Below, in pieces: positions 37,230 to 47,456 of a stretch of 64,000 bases of DNA. This DNA comes from Diatrype stigma (taxonomy: Eukaryota > Ascomycota > Sordariomycetes > Xylariales > Diatrypaceae): NCBI GenBank assembly GCA_022225965.2, contig JAKJXP020000080.1, positions 62,001 through 126,000 on the forward strand, in the 5' to 3' direction. A program made the translations under genes and the position numbers. Positions within the stretch are counted from its first letter, which is position 1, and each line of letters starts with the position of its first letter. The notes under the pieces are model-generated. The model did no database searches, was not told the DNA's origin, and was given only the letters and a program-made list of their open reading frames with translations.

Positions 37230-39020
37230 TCACTCTTCTTCGTCAGGATAAGAGTCAGGATCGCAAGGGTCCAACCCCCAGCTCACAGTGATCTGGCTCC
37301 ACAGGCGTCTCTCCAGCGCCCGCTCCCTTGCCCACTGCTCCACCGGAACCACCAGGCCCCCCTCTCCTTCCCCCTCCACCCCCGGCACCGACAGCGCCCC
37401 AGCCCTCACCTGCACGAGCCGGCGGAACGCCTCGGAGGCCTGGGCCCGGTGCGAGGCGAACCGGTACTCGAGGCGGGCGCGGCCGCCGCGGCGCCAGCGC
37501 ACGAGCACGTCGTCGACGGCCCAGGTGAAGAAGGCGGCGAAGAAGGCCGTCAGGCGCGCCTCGTTGACGACGCCGCTCGGGCCCTCGACCACGACTACGC
37601 GCGACCGCTCGCTCGCCGCCTGCGGCGCCGTCTTGTACCGGTTCATCTTCACGACCGGCCGGAAACGCTGCCCCCCGCGCGCGATAAAAAAGAGCCCACC
37701 GGGACCAGCAGCAGCAGCGCCGTCTCCCCCTTCGAAGCCGCTGTCCTCGCCACCGCCGCCGCGAGGCCGCGCCAGTTTCTCGAACAGGCGGTCGACGCCC
37801 GAGCGGTCCCAGTACACCAGCTTCGCGCAGCTGGTGTGGATGCCGGCCTGGGGCTTCGGCCCGGCCACCGACAACGCGTAGATCTTTCCGGTGCCGCGCA
37901 GCAGCGCGGGCGGGTTACCGGGCCTCGAAGCGCCGCTGTCGTCATCATCAGAAGAGAAGTCCGACTTCGAGTCTGACGGCATGGAGGTGATGAAGGAACC
38001 AGCACCGCCGCCGCTGCCGCCGCCCACCAGATCCCGCACCGTGCAGTCCGCTGGCAGGCCCTCGATGAACACCGATGTGCTCTGGTCCAAGGGGATGTCG
38101 GCGCTCTGGTTGTTCGGGTTCGAGGGGTCGCCGCGGTAGTTGGGCGATGCGCGCTTCGCCGGTCGCAGTCGCTGCTGTCGGTGAGATAGGTGCTGGAGAG
38201 GGCGTTGCTCGGCTGGGATTTGAAGGGGGGATGTCAATGAGGAGGAGTTTGATCTCCATGTAGGCAGAGAAGCAGCTGGAGATGCTGCTGGCAATGTTGT
38301 TTTTGCTGTTGCGGCCGCAGAACTGGAAGTACACGCTCTCCGTGGGTTGGTCTGCATGACCTGCTCGATCTGCGGTTGCGAGGAAGCGAGGCGTGTGGGT
38401 GCCTGTTGTGGAGGTAAATCTGGCAAGACTATGGCGGACGATCTTGCGAAAGGGCTCAGCTCGGCGTGGCTGAAGTTGCTAGATCGGCTCGAGTCCAAAG
38501 CCGCACTGTATGGTGTGGTTATCGCAGTCTGTTTCCCGGTCTGTCCTTGCTCAGTGCCTAGGGAAGAAGAGCCTTGCCAGCGCAAAAGCCCTGGTTGGCT
38601 TCCAGGTAGCAGGTTCAAATATCCCAAAGGCAACAGCTCATCATCGGGACCGACGCTGCTAGATTTAGAGGAGATGGTCATGGTATCTCCAGCGGCCGAG
38701 GGCCATAGGGACGACGGTACGCTCGTGGGGGTTCCAATAGACATGGCCAAAGGCGGCGAAGGAGGTTGGTAGGAGACTGTAGAGTTGATAGATTCGGTCG
38801 AGTCCGCAATCTGTTGCTGCTGTCGTCTTCGAGCATGCCTAGCTGCCAATCCTTCACGAACATAGGATGGTAGGCTGCTTTTGTCCGTTGCCGGGGGCGG
38901 AGAGTTCGTGAGGAGCGACCTCACTAGGCCGGTTTGTAGACGGCGGTTGGGAGAATACCAGATGGTAGGGTCGATCAAGAGCTCTGGTGGCTCGCTATGT
39001 TCCGGAGTTGGTCGATACAT
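37230..39020 (-). CDS. RRM-like RNA-binding protein, large paralogue
   Basis: Single-exon 596-residue protein. The first 290 residues are Ser/Pro/Gln-rich and low complexity, with a start LIDPTIWYSPNRRLQ. The block YRGDPSNPNNQSADI precedes an RRM-like fold with the strand SVFIEGLPADC (about 316-326), then HTSCAKLVYWDRS. A second RRM-like half runs from VVVVEGPSG to ARLEYRFASH, and the C terminus WGLDPCDPDSYPDEEE is acidic. The same order of blocks occurs in the gene at 18706-19635. This copy carries about 45 extra residues of Gly/Ser/Asp sequence inside the first fold (about 333-376) and a Gly/Ala-rich insert at about 419-445. Codons are strongly GC-rich, unlike its smaller relative. RNA binding is inferred; the function is unknown. 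Confidence 0.7.
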   Translation of the reverse strand: MYRPTPEHSEPPELLIDPTIWYSPNRRLQTGLVRSLLTNSPPPATDKSSLPSYVREGLAARHARRRQQQQIADSTESINSTVSYQPPSPPLAMSIGTPTSVPSSLWPSAAGDTMTISSKSSSVGPDDELLPLGYLNLLPGSQPGLLRWQGSSSLGTEQGQTGKQTAITTPYSAALDSSRSSNFSHAELSPFARSSAIVLPDLPPQQAPTRLASSQPQIEQVMQTNPRRACTSSSAAATAKTTLPAASPAASLPTWRSNSSSLTSPLQIPAEQRPLQHLSHRQQRLRPAKRASPNYRGDPSNPNNQSADIPLDQSTSVFIEGLPADCTVRDLVGGGSGGGAGSFITSMPSDSKSDFSSDDDDSGASRPGNPPALLRGTGKIYALSVAGPKPQAGIHTSCAKLVYWDRSGVDRLFEKLARPRGGGGEDSGFEGGDGAAAAGPGGLFFIARGGQRFRPVVKMNRYKTAPQAASERSRVVVVEGPSGVVNEARLTAFFAAFFTWAVDDVLVRWRRGGRARLEYRFASHRAQASEAFRRLVQVRAGALSVPGVEGEGEGGLVVPVEQWARERALERRLWSQITVSWGLDPCDPDSYPDEEE

Positions 39021-39915
39021 TGTAGTAATTAAGCTTCAATTGTCTAATTAGAAGCAATTGGCTTTAAAATGCTGGTGTACAGTAAGTTTCTGCTAGGTGG
39101 TATGTCGTTGGAAGATCAATAACGAAGAGTTCAATGTTGAGTAAGTAATTTGCTGATAAGGAGTATGCAACCTTATGGTGCTGGGTTGATGTAGGATGGA
39201 CGATTGTGTGGAGTGAGATATGAGAAGAAAGTGACCCGGTTCGAAAGAGCAGTTGGTCTACGGTTTATATCGAATAAAGAATATCTCCTAAGGTATTCCA
39301 TTTCACGTACACTCATCGACTATTGACCAGCTACCTGAGCCGCGATTGAACGTGACTAGAATTCCGGCATAGCGTGACCAGTGACCAATGCAAACTTAGC
39401 CCAAGTCGTCAGTCACGTCACGGCCGAATTCACTTCACTACAGTAAGTATCCTGGACAGCAACGCCCCATCCCCATCCATCCCATCTAGTACTTTGCTCG
39501 GTAGGAAGTAGAAAGACTCTTGGTGATAATCAAATCCATATGGGACCGTTTTATATAGACATTAAGTACTCACTGCGATTGGTGACTGTAACTAGGTGAA
39601 TGGCATAGCATCACTTGACCTTGCCATCAGTCAGCTTTGCATGGTTCTGACTTCCGACGACTTAATTCCCAATGGCATGCACTATCCATATGCTGTGTAT
39701 CCTAAAGAGGCTTCATTTTCCACCGTGTTGCAAGGAATAATAGGATGAAGACGTAACTCATGTGCTAAAAGTAAATGTTATGATACAATCTAGGCCACAA
39801 ACAATCATTCGATACCTACGACGTAGCTATTGTTGTTATTTGCACTGCCCCCAAGGGAAACATCAACCATCAGGAAGCAACCATGATCGAGTGTCTATCA
39901 TCTATTGACAGTCAG
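39021..39915. other. Gene-free spacer
   Basis: Promoter side of the large RRM-like gene and 3' side of the helicase gene. Nothing specific recognised. Confidence 0.5.
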
Positions 39916-42900
39916 CTATCTCAGAAACCCGCCCCCGCCTGCGGTCCCGTTATCCAGCGTATCCAAGGCTACGATATCGCCGTGGCCCAGCTCTTCAGTC
40001 TCAACACCCACATCGACATCCACATCGTCATCATCCTCATCCACAACCAAGCTCCGATCCTTCGCCCTTACCGGCTCAGCCAGCACGACGGTCTCCACGC
40101 CCGGATTCGCAGGACTCAGCCCCTCCGGGCCCATGGGCAGGGCCTCCACGTCGATCTCCCGATTCAGCAGCGCCTTCAGGATCACCGCGCTCCCCGCCTT
40201 GCTCATGACCTCGTTCGCCTCCTTGCAGAGCTCGGAGCACACGCACTCGGGGCAGCCCTGGGAGCAGAGGCAGTGCTCAACGCGGGCCAGGGCCTGCTCG
40301 AGCAGGGAGTCGACGAACTCGAAGGCCTTGGTGCTGATGCCCGAGCCGCCCGCGCCGCCCTTGGCGTCGTAGAAGGTCAAGCGCGCGGGGCGCTTCCGCT
40401 GCGTCTCCCGCTGCGCGAACTCCTTCAGGCTGTTCTTGCACTCGGTGCGCACGTCCCCGGGCATGCTGATCACGAAGGTCGGCATCAGGCTCATGACCGC
40501 GTGCTCCGCGGCGTGGATGGCGCCCGCGACGTGGAAACGCCGCTCTACGAGGATCTCGAGGGCGAGTTTAGGCACGTCGAGCCACAGGCCCTTGCTGTGC
40601 TGGACGATGGGGGGGTTGTCGACGTGCACGGCGTCTAGGATTCGGCGGTTCTTGTCGACCTTGAAGTAGCCAAACACGTGCTGGGATATGCGGATCGAGC
40701 CGTAAAAGGCGCGCGAGAGGGATCCGGGGATCTTGTGAGAAGCTTCTATCTCGACGGGATCGATGTCTGTGAAATCGCGCTGTTGGGTCGTCCACTCTAC
40801 CTTGACCTTTTCGACTTTCGCAATCTGCCGGTCGGGCTGGAAGTCTCGGACTAGGTACGAATTGCCTTGGTGCAAGAAGATAGCACCGTCGTAGATCGTG
40901 AAGAAGGCCCGCGATGCCTCCAACTCCTCTAATACAATGTTCTTCCCGTGAGTTATGTCCACTATGGCAAAATGGTCGTCTTCGGTGTCTCGAATGGAAA
41001 CGAATTTGGAGGGAGTCGGCCGGAATCTATCGTGGCAATGATAATAGCCAAGCTCGTCTTTCACTAAGCGTTCTTCTGCAATTTTTGGGAGATCCTTGGT
41101 AAAGTACTGGGAATCTTCGACAGGTCTAATGGGCATCTCGTAGGCAGCACACTGGATGTGCCCCTCTAGAACGAGCACATTCTCCAGGTCGACCTGAAGC
41201 TCGCAATTCGGCTTGGTGAAGAGCTCGTCAGGGTTCTGCATGTAGTGCTGATCTGTAGGAAAGCAGTCCCCGACAAGAACAGATAGCGAGTCTTTGTTCC
41301 TCCGCCCAGCTCTGCCACTCTGTTGTCTTAGGTTCGCGATGGTATATGGGAACCCCAGCGTGATCACGCAATCCAAGGTGCCGATATCCACGCCGAGTTC
41401 CAGGGCCGTTGTAGAAACGATACCCAGGAGTTTGCCTTCAAACATTTCACTCTCGATTCTTCGGCGGTCCTGAGCCGTATAGCCTCCTCGATAACCCATG
41501 ACGCGTGCCATGCATTCCGGCCGGCCTAATGATTCGAGCTCATATCTCGCTTGGGTTACTAGTACTTCGCACTGCTTCCTGACCCGGCAGAAGACAATAA
41601 CACGGACACCACGCAGGATCAGCTGGCAAAATAATCGAGCACATTCTGCCATGGCGTTTCCACGACCGCTGGAGGGATCTCCTGGGTCCTTGAATGGCGT
41701 GTTCCAACATAAGAATTCTTTACGGCCAGAAGGCGACCCGTCGAAATCTATCAAGTGGACGTCTTCAAGGCCGAATATAGTCTTGAAGTGTTCTCGGGGA
41801 TTTGCTACCGTGGCAGAGCAGGATATGAACTTAACTCGTGTATTTCCGACAGCGGCGCAGATCCGTCGAAGCCGCCGCATGATGAAGGCCATGTGTGAGC
41901 CCATCAGACCATTATAGTAGTGAAGCTCGTCGACTGGCGCTGGGTTAGCCTCTAGTCTGGGTAGGGTTCAGGGGAATAGTATAGAGTGCGCTTACCAACT
42001 ACGTATTTCAGATTCTGTAGGAAGGTTCTCCACCTATCCTCTTGGGGTAATATGGTGATGTGTAACATGTCAGGGTTGGTGAAAATGATGCGCGCTTCAT
42101 CTCTTATCTGATTCCTTTCGTGCATCGGCGTATCTCCATCGAACGTTTCCACTAGAACCTCTTCTAGGCCAGACAAGTAAGTAAGCATTTCTTTCAAGCT
42201 CCTCTTTTGGTCCTGAGCCAGAGCCTTAGTTGGGAAAATGTACATGGCTCTAGTGATGTGATCATTCTCTAGGGCGTGGAGAACAGGTAGTTGGTAGATC
42301 AGGGACTTCCCCGAACTTGTTGACGTCGAAACCACTACGTTGCGGCCGGCATTGAGACTATTTATCGCTTCGGTCTGATGAGCGTAGAATTTGGTGATGC
42401 CTTTGGCATTATACAAAGCGTTTACCATATCTTGGCTGAGCAGAAAATCAAGCTCGCCAAATACGGGTTCCTGGGCTTCGAAAACGCGGTGCCCATCCGG
42501 CACAACCTGACCCGTATACCATGGACTATCTTTCAGTTCTTGTACGATCTCGGGGATACTCTTCCGCTCTTTCGGGATAGATGGCGGAATGGTACTAATT
42601 TCCGGTCCCGGGGTTGTGGTGTTGGACTCGGACGTAAAAGGTATGTAGGCTTCAGCTTCTTGACGGAGCATAACCTCTGGATCTACCTTTTGTTCTACGC
42701 AACGATTGATGAATGTATCTACGGCATCTGTGAATTTCTGGTTGCGCTTTTCGATCAGGGTAGTCAGCTGCTTCTGGCTGTAGACGGGCATCTTCAGGTC
42801 TTCGTTTCGAAGCTTTCTGTTCGGGTTCGTAGGCTCCCCCGTCTTTTTATGCTGAACTTGACGCTTTAGATCCCCATCGACGAACTCGAAGAAGAGCACC

Positions 42901-43535
42901 TCTTGTCCGCTGGGAGGCAGTTCGTCGGGATGATGACTCCCAAGCTGCTCCGTCCCGGTCAGGCCACCTACCGAAGCATCCGGAGCGGGACCCTGGGCGA
43001 ATATGTCCTTTGCTTTGCCACTCTTGAAGGTAGAGTCCCGTTCCGCTCCCTTGATGTCGGTCTGGAGCATCAACTCGTCCACATAGGCGAGATTGATGCC
43101 ATCTGGCCGCAGCGCTACGATCGCAGCTATGTCTTCGACTTTCAGCTCGCGCTTGGTGTGCGATTCTACCGCGCTCCGTATGGTGTCAAATGTGGTGGCT
43201 ACATGTTTGCGAGTAGAGCAGAACGTGAAGACCAGATTCAGGGCGCGATGCGTCTTGTCCAGGTCCTTGAACAGCGGCGGCCATTCAATTTGGCATTGCA
43301 CGGGAGGTGTAGCCGACGCAGCCTTCTTTTTGCGAGGACCCCCCTTGGCTGGTTTTGTCTGCTTCGACGGTGCTTCAACTGCGGCCTTTGTAGGGCCACT
43401 CTCGAGGTCATTGGGATCCCCCGCAATTCCAGGATCGGGATCGGAATCGGGATCGGGATCATCTTCCTTGGGTGTCCTCTTTCGCTTCCGCCTGACTATC
43501 CTGTCAGAGACTGTAGCAGCCTTCAGAGACGACAT
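39916..43535 (-). CDS. HRQ1: HRQ1-like RecQ-family 3'-5' DNA helicase
   Basis: ATP-dependent helicase of the Hrq1/RECQ4-related family, acting in interstrand-crosslink repair and telomere maintenance. Exons 43535-41996 and 41933-39916 join in phase to 1185 residues. Walker A is STSSGKS (about residue 405), motif II is VVVDELHYYN (about 513-522, spanning the splice), and motif VI is QQSGRAGRR (about 716). The C-terminal MZB/DUF1998 domain has the cysteine cluster CLCSQGCPECVCSELC (about 1065-1080). The N-terminal 100 residues are basic/acidic low complexity with an RRKRKRTPK nuclear signal. Translation could also begin at 43664, adding 43 His/Arg-rich residues that resemble a mitochondrial presequence; the start chosen opens the nuclear-type N terminus. 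Confidence 0.92.
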
Positions 43536-43847
43536 GCTACTTGTAGTCGTGATGCATTGAGAGACAAGCCGTCGAGGGACATGTCGTATATGTCGTATAT
43601 GGCTTTGTGCCCAAGTGTGGTTTTGGTGCCTGGTGCCACTGCCAAATCCAACCTTGAATGCCAAGGGTTGACGTCAAAGACTCGGTTCTACGCGACCGCG
43701 ATTTCTTTATTTAATTATTTCTTTATCAGACACGACTAAGAAGCGCTGTCACGTGACGTCCATGGTTTAAAACGGCCCGCAACAACCGTCAGGTGTAAGT
43801 TATACTGGGCCCAGTCATACCGTCCTGTTATACTTCGTACTGTACGT

Positions 43848-43926
43848 AGGTCGCGGCCAAAAGTAAGTAGCCCTTGCCGTACCGAAAAACAGTGGGACCA
43901 GGGCTACTTACTTTTGGCCGCGACCT
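43848..43926. repeat. Perfect 27-bp palindromic hairpin
   Basis: The left arm (43848-43874, beginning AGGTCGCGGCCAAAAG) is exactly reverse-complementary to 43900-43926, with a 25-base loop. It lies between the 3' end of the cupin-like gene and the start of the helicase gene. It could be a minimal foldback element or a regulatory hairpin. Confidence 0.9.
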
Positions 43927-44244
43927 TTGTATTGTACCATTATAAATTCACGTATCGATGGTTGATCTTTAACATCTACATGCTCCTAGTCCAAACTATG
44001 TTTATCTGACCCCTGACAGTATCCAATTCTTCTGACTACAACACCCGAGATTGTAACCATCGTAGCTTCCAAAAGACTTTATTCTTCCAAATTCCACCAA
44101 TGCTCTTCACAATGAGGTTGACTTCAGTTCGACAGCTTCTTCCGCATCCCGGCAACGCCCGACCAACTAACTAACTACATAGAAATGGCATTCCGAAGTA
44201 CAAAACCAGCATTGGATGATGGCTACTTAACTAGCTAGCCAAAT

Positions 44245-45215
44245 TCAGCGGGAAGAGCCCGACCACCACAGCGCAAGAACAAGCGCCAGGCTGAGCATAA
44301 GCAGGAAGGCGAACCGCTGCAGCAGCGACAGCTCATGGGCACTAGTACCAGTGCCCGCCCCCCACTCGATCTCGAACCACCGCTTGATCTCGCGCTGAGC
44401 TCGCCTCTCGGACTCCGAGGCCGGCGCATCCCGGAACGTGAGGATTTCGCGCTTCCCCCACCAGGGCAGCAGGCCGAGAAGCGATACTCCCATATTACCA
44501 CCATGGGGCTGGAACTCCGCGTTCCGGAGCCAGCGCTGGAGCGTAGCTTGCGCGGGCAGCGGTTGCTGCTGGCGGTACCGCGTACCGCCCCGTAAAATAC
44601 TTGACAGGTTAAAGGGGACGGCCTGCAGCGTGCCGCGGTCGATGAAGCGCTCGGCCGTGGCGGGGCTGAGGCGGCGGTGCCCTTCGACGAAGCGGCACCC
44701 CTGCCGCGTCGAGCCCTCGTACGTGACGCCGGGTCCGACCGTCTTCTCCTGGGCGGAGCCGAGAGCCGTGGAGATCTCGAAGCGCTCGCGGTTGCTGGGG
44801 CTGGGGCTGGTGCGATAACGGCCCCGACCTCGGCCTCGTTCGTCGTTCTTGGCGTGGCTCTCGATGCACAGGTCTCCCTTGACGATGAGGTGCGTACTAG
44901 CAAGTCGCAATGTTCAAGGTTAGTGAAATGACAAAGTTTGAGAAGAAAGAAAAGGGTGTGATCTAGGTAAGTAGACGTAGATAGGTCGGTACGAAATAGT
45001 CCAAGGTGCATGTGCATGTGCTCTTGCTTAACATACTTCTCCCCGTGGTGCGAGTGCGGCAGCAGTCGGTCCGGCCGCGCGAAGTCGATCTTCCTGTGTG
45101 CCTGCGTCGGAAACAGTTCGTTCGTCCGCACCCACTTGTATCCGCCGGCGGCCACTCGCTGCTCATGAGGCCCCTGCGGCCCGCCGTATTTGTATATGAA
45201 ATCCATTCTAGTCAT
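44245..45215 (-). CDS. Cupin-like protein with C-terminal membrane anchor
   Basis: Two exons, 45215-45037 and 44896-44245, give 276 residues. The splice (GTATGT to GCTAG) joins HSHHGE to NTHLIVKGDLCIES. The resulting HSHHGENTHLIVKGD resembles the metal-binding His/Glu strand of a cupin fold, and EGCRF-like FVEGHRRLSPAT could supply a later strand. The C terminus has one hydrophobic helix, RFAFLLMLSLALVLALWW, and no N-terminal signal. That topology suggests a tail-anchored protein facing the cytosol, or a luminal membrane attachment. No catalytic function or pathway could be assigned; the cupin call rests on motif appearance only. Confidence 0.6.
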
Positions 45216-46535
45216 GGTTTGTGCTGTTTGCTGCCTGTCTGCCTATCTATATGTCTGCCTGTCTATCTAGCTGTCGAATATGACTTACACTTCGTCAATG
45301 TGTATTGGAACTTGGAAGATAAGGCTTATTATGGTGATCAAGAGGTGAGTGTCTATGTGTCTGTATAGTTTGTGAGCGTGTCTTGGTAGTTATCCGTATG
45401 TCTGTGACTGGTGATGAACCAGGATATTGCTTCTTCGTTCGTGGGAGGACGAAGACTATTTATGATATATCTACTTCCTCTCCCCGGTGCGTTCCTCGGT
45501 CTGCCGAGACACATCAAACATGTTCTAGGTGAATCCTGATCATGCATTTTTGTTCCCTCGACTTCTGGGCCCGAGGGCAAGGGACTCTTTGTTTCCGACC
45601 CTTCTCAAGGAATCCATCTAGTAGCCAAGTGCCATCATCACTGGTATATGCTAGAGAGGATACCGAGGCCAAACCTCATTCAACCAAGTAACGACTGGTT
45701 CGTTGGGCTCTGTTGAGGGGGCTATAGGAAGATACTAGCAAGGCGATGTACCGTGCACAGAACCTAGGAGGCACAATGGGAACATAACATGATAACACAG
45801 TAAGGTGAGATTACATAGGGACGGGGCGTAAAGCCCAAAGCAAACACCATAACATGGCGGTTGGAATGTCCAAGCCCCAAACCGTCCATATATTTCTCAC
45901 GTCCATATGTAATTCGTATCTCCCCTCCCTGTCATCACACTGTATCATACGGAGCATGAAATCCTTGCAACTGAGCACTAATATGAGGCTATCTTATGCC
46001 TACTTGGTTAAGCAGGGGCGCAAAACGGGAGGAAGGGGTTCACATAGACTAGAGTATCTCTCAATGTGCACATTGTACATTGTCCACACATTCACAAGCA
46101 CATATTCAATGATTATAGAAAGGCAAAGTGGGTAGTCTTATTAGCAAGTATAAGTTGTAAAGCTAAGTGTTCGTAATACAGAAACTCCCGCCGCGCGGTA
46201 TTAATCATCATGCAACGCTGGACCATCACCCCGAAACAATATCCATGCCATGGTGGGTATGTGCCAATCAGTAGTGGGGGATAGATAGTATGATCATGCC
46301 AAACTCGTGACGCAAAAATAGCAGTCACCCAACGTATCTAGAACAGTCGGCCGCACACACCAAAGACCACTTCCAACCCCTCCTGAAAATGCTACATTCA
46401 TTCCGTAAACTCCCCTTTCGTCAAGTCATTTCTCAGGTATAATCGTGAAACAAACGACAAAGAACGCTGTATCTTCCATCTCAATCATGGAATCAGGAAA
46501 ATGCGCGTGTAATTAATGTTCCCAAGGAGCATCCC
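45216..46535. other. Gene-free spacer
   Basis: Promoter side of the cupin-like gene, with short CTGTCTATCTAG-type repeats (45233-45275). No supported gene. Confidence 0.5.
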
Positions 46536-47456
46536 CTAGGAAGACACAGCACTTGTAGCTGATGCGGCGGAAAGCTTTCTTTTCTGAGCCCGGGTCATCG
46601 GACCCTTCGTATCCTCCTCCATCTCGGAAGCCTTGCGCTTCGTAGAAGATCTTTGTGATGAATCGCTGTCAATAGCGGTGGAGTCGTCGGAACTGTCGCC
46701 TTTGCTGACCTCGTTGGCTTTCTTGCCAACTCTCTTGCCGGCCTTCTTGCCGGCCTTCTTAGTAACACCCTTGGTAACATGAGCCGGCGATGTCTGGCGG
46801 CTGCGGAGATTGCGCCGAACAGGTGATTTAGCCAGAGCCTCTTTATCAGAACCAGCGTCAGCATCAACATCAGCTACTCCCTCCTTCTTAGGAGAACCAT
46901 CCGTCGAGCGGGAGGTTGGAGACGAGTGATAACCCGAGTCGGCATTAGATGGCCTAGAGTGATGAGGCTTGGGATTGGGAGTGTGAGACGAGGATCCGAC
47001 AGTGGTCATAGCAGGCTCTCCAGATTCGTGCTCTTCAGATTCGTGCTCTTCGGGATGAGGCACTACAGGTTCAGGCTCCTCGGATTGAGGCTTCTCGGAA
47101 TCAACCTCTTCGGGTTCAGGCTTTTCAGGTTGAGTCTCTTCCAATTCAGCCACTTCGGGTTGAGGCTCCTCAGGCTGAGGCTCTTCAAGTTGGTTCTTTT
47201 CAGGTTGGGATACTTCAGGTTGAGACACTTCAGGTTCAGCCTCTTCAGCTTCAGGCTCCTCGGTTTCAGACGTTTCAGACTCAGACTCAGACTCATCGGT
47301 GTGCTCAACACCAGACTCCTCTGCGGTCATGGGCCGCCGCATGGGAGAAGCCGGCCCATGCGAAGAAACCGGTGGCATGGAAGAAACAGATTGCATAGAA
47401 GAGTCAGGTCGCATTCGAGGAGTCCAGCCACCAACAGCATACTTTCCAGCGGATCC
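46536..47456 (-). CDS. Glu-rich/basic open frame in frame behind the Ran-binding gene
   Basis: A 306-codon open frame starts directly after the TAG at 47459-47457 that ends the Ran-binding gene and keeps its reading frame. An internal ATG at 47414 would give 292 residues. It begins GSAGKYAVGGWTPRMRPDSS. A long acidic stretch of imperfect EEPQPE/EVSQP-type repeats follows (about 47070-47290), then a Ser-rich part and a basic part, KKAGKKAGKRVGKKANE. As a separate gene its start would lie only 43 bases after the previous stop. It may instead be reached by using the AG of that TAG as an alternative 3' splice site (donor 47583, phase 0), or by stop readthrough. The composition suggests a disordered nuclear protein; no family was recognised. 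Confidence 0.5.
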   Translation of the reverse strand, partial: GSAGKYAVGGWTPRMRPDSSMQSVSSMPPVSSHGPASPMRRPMTAEESGVEHTDESESESETSETEEPEAEEAEPEVSQPEVSQPEKNQLEEPQPEEPQPEVAELEETQPEKPEPEEVDSEKPQSEEPEPVVPHPEEHESEEHESGEPAMTTVGSSSHTPNPKPHHSRPSNADSGYHSSPTSRSTDGSPKKEGVADVDADAGSDKEALAKSPVRRNLRSRQTSPAHVTKGVTKKAGKKAGKRVGKKANEVSKGDSSDDSTAIDSDSSQRSSTKRKASEMEEDTKGPMTRAQKRKLSAASATSAVSS

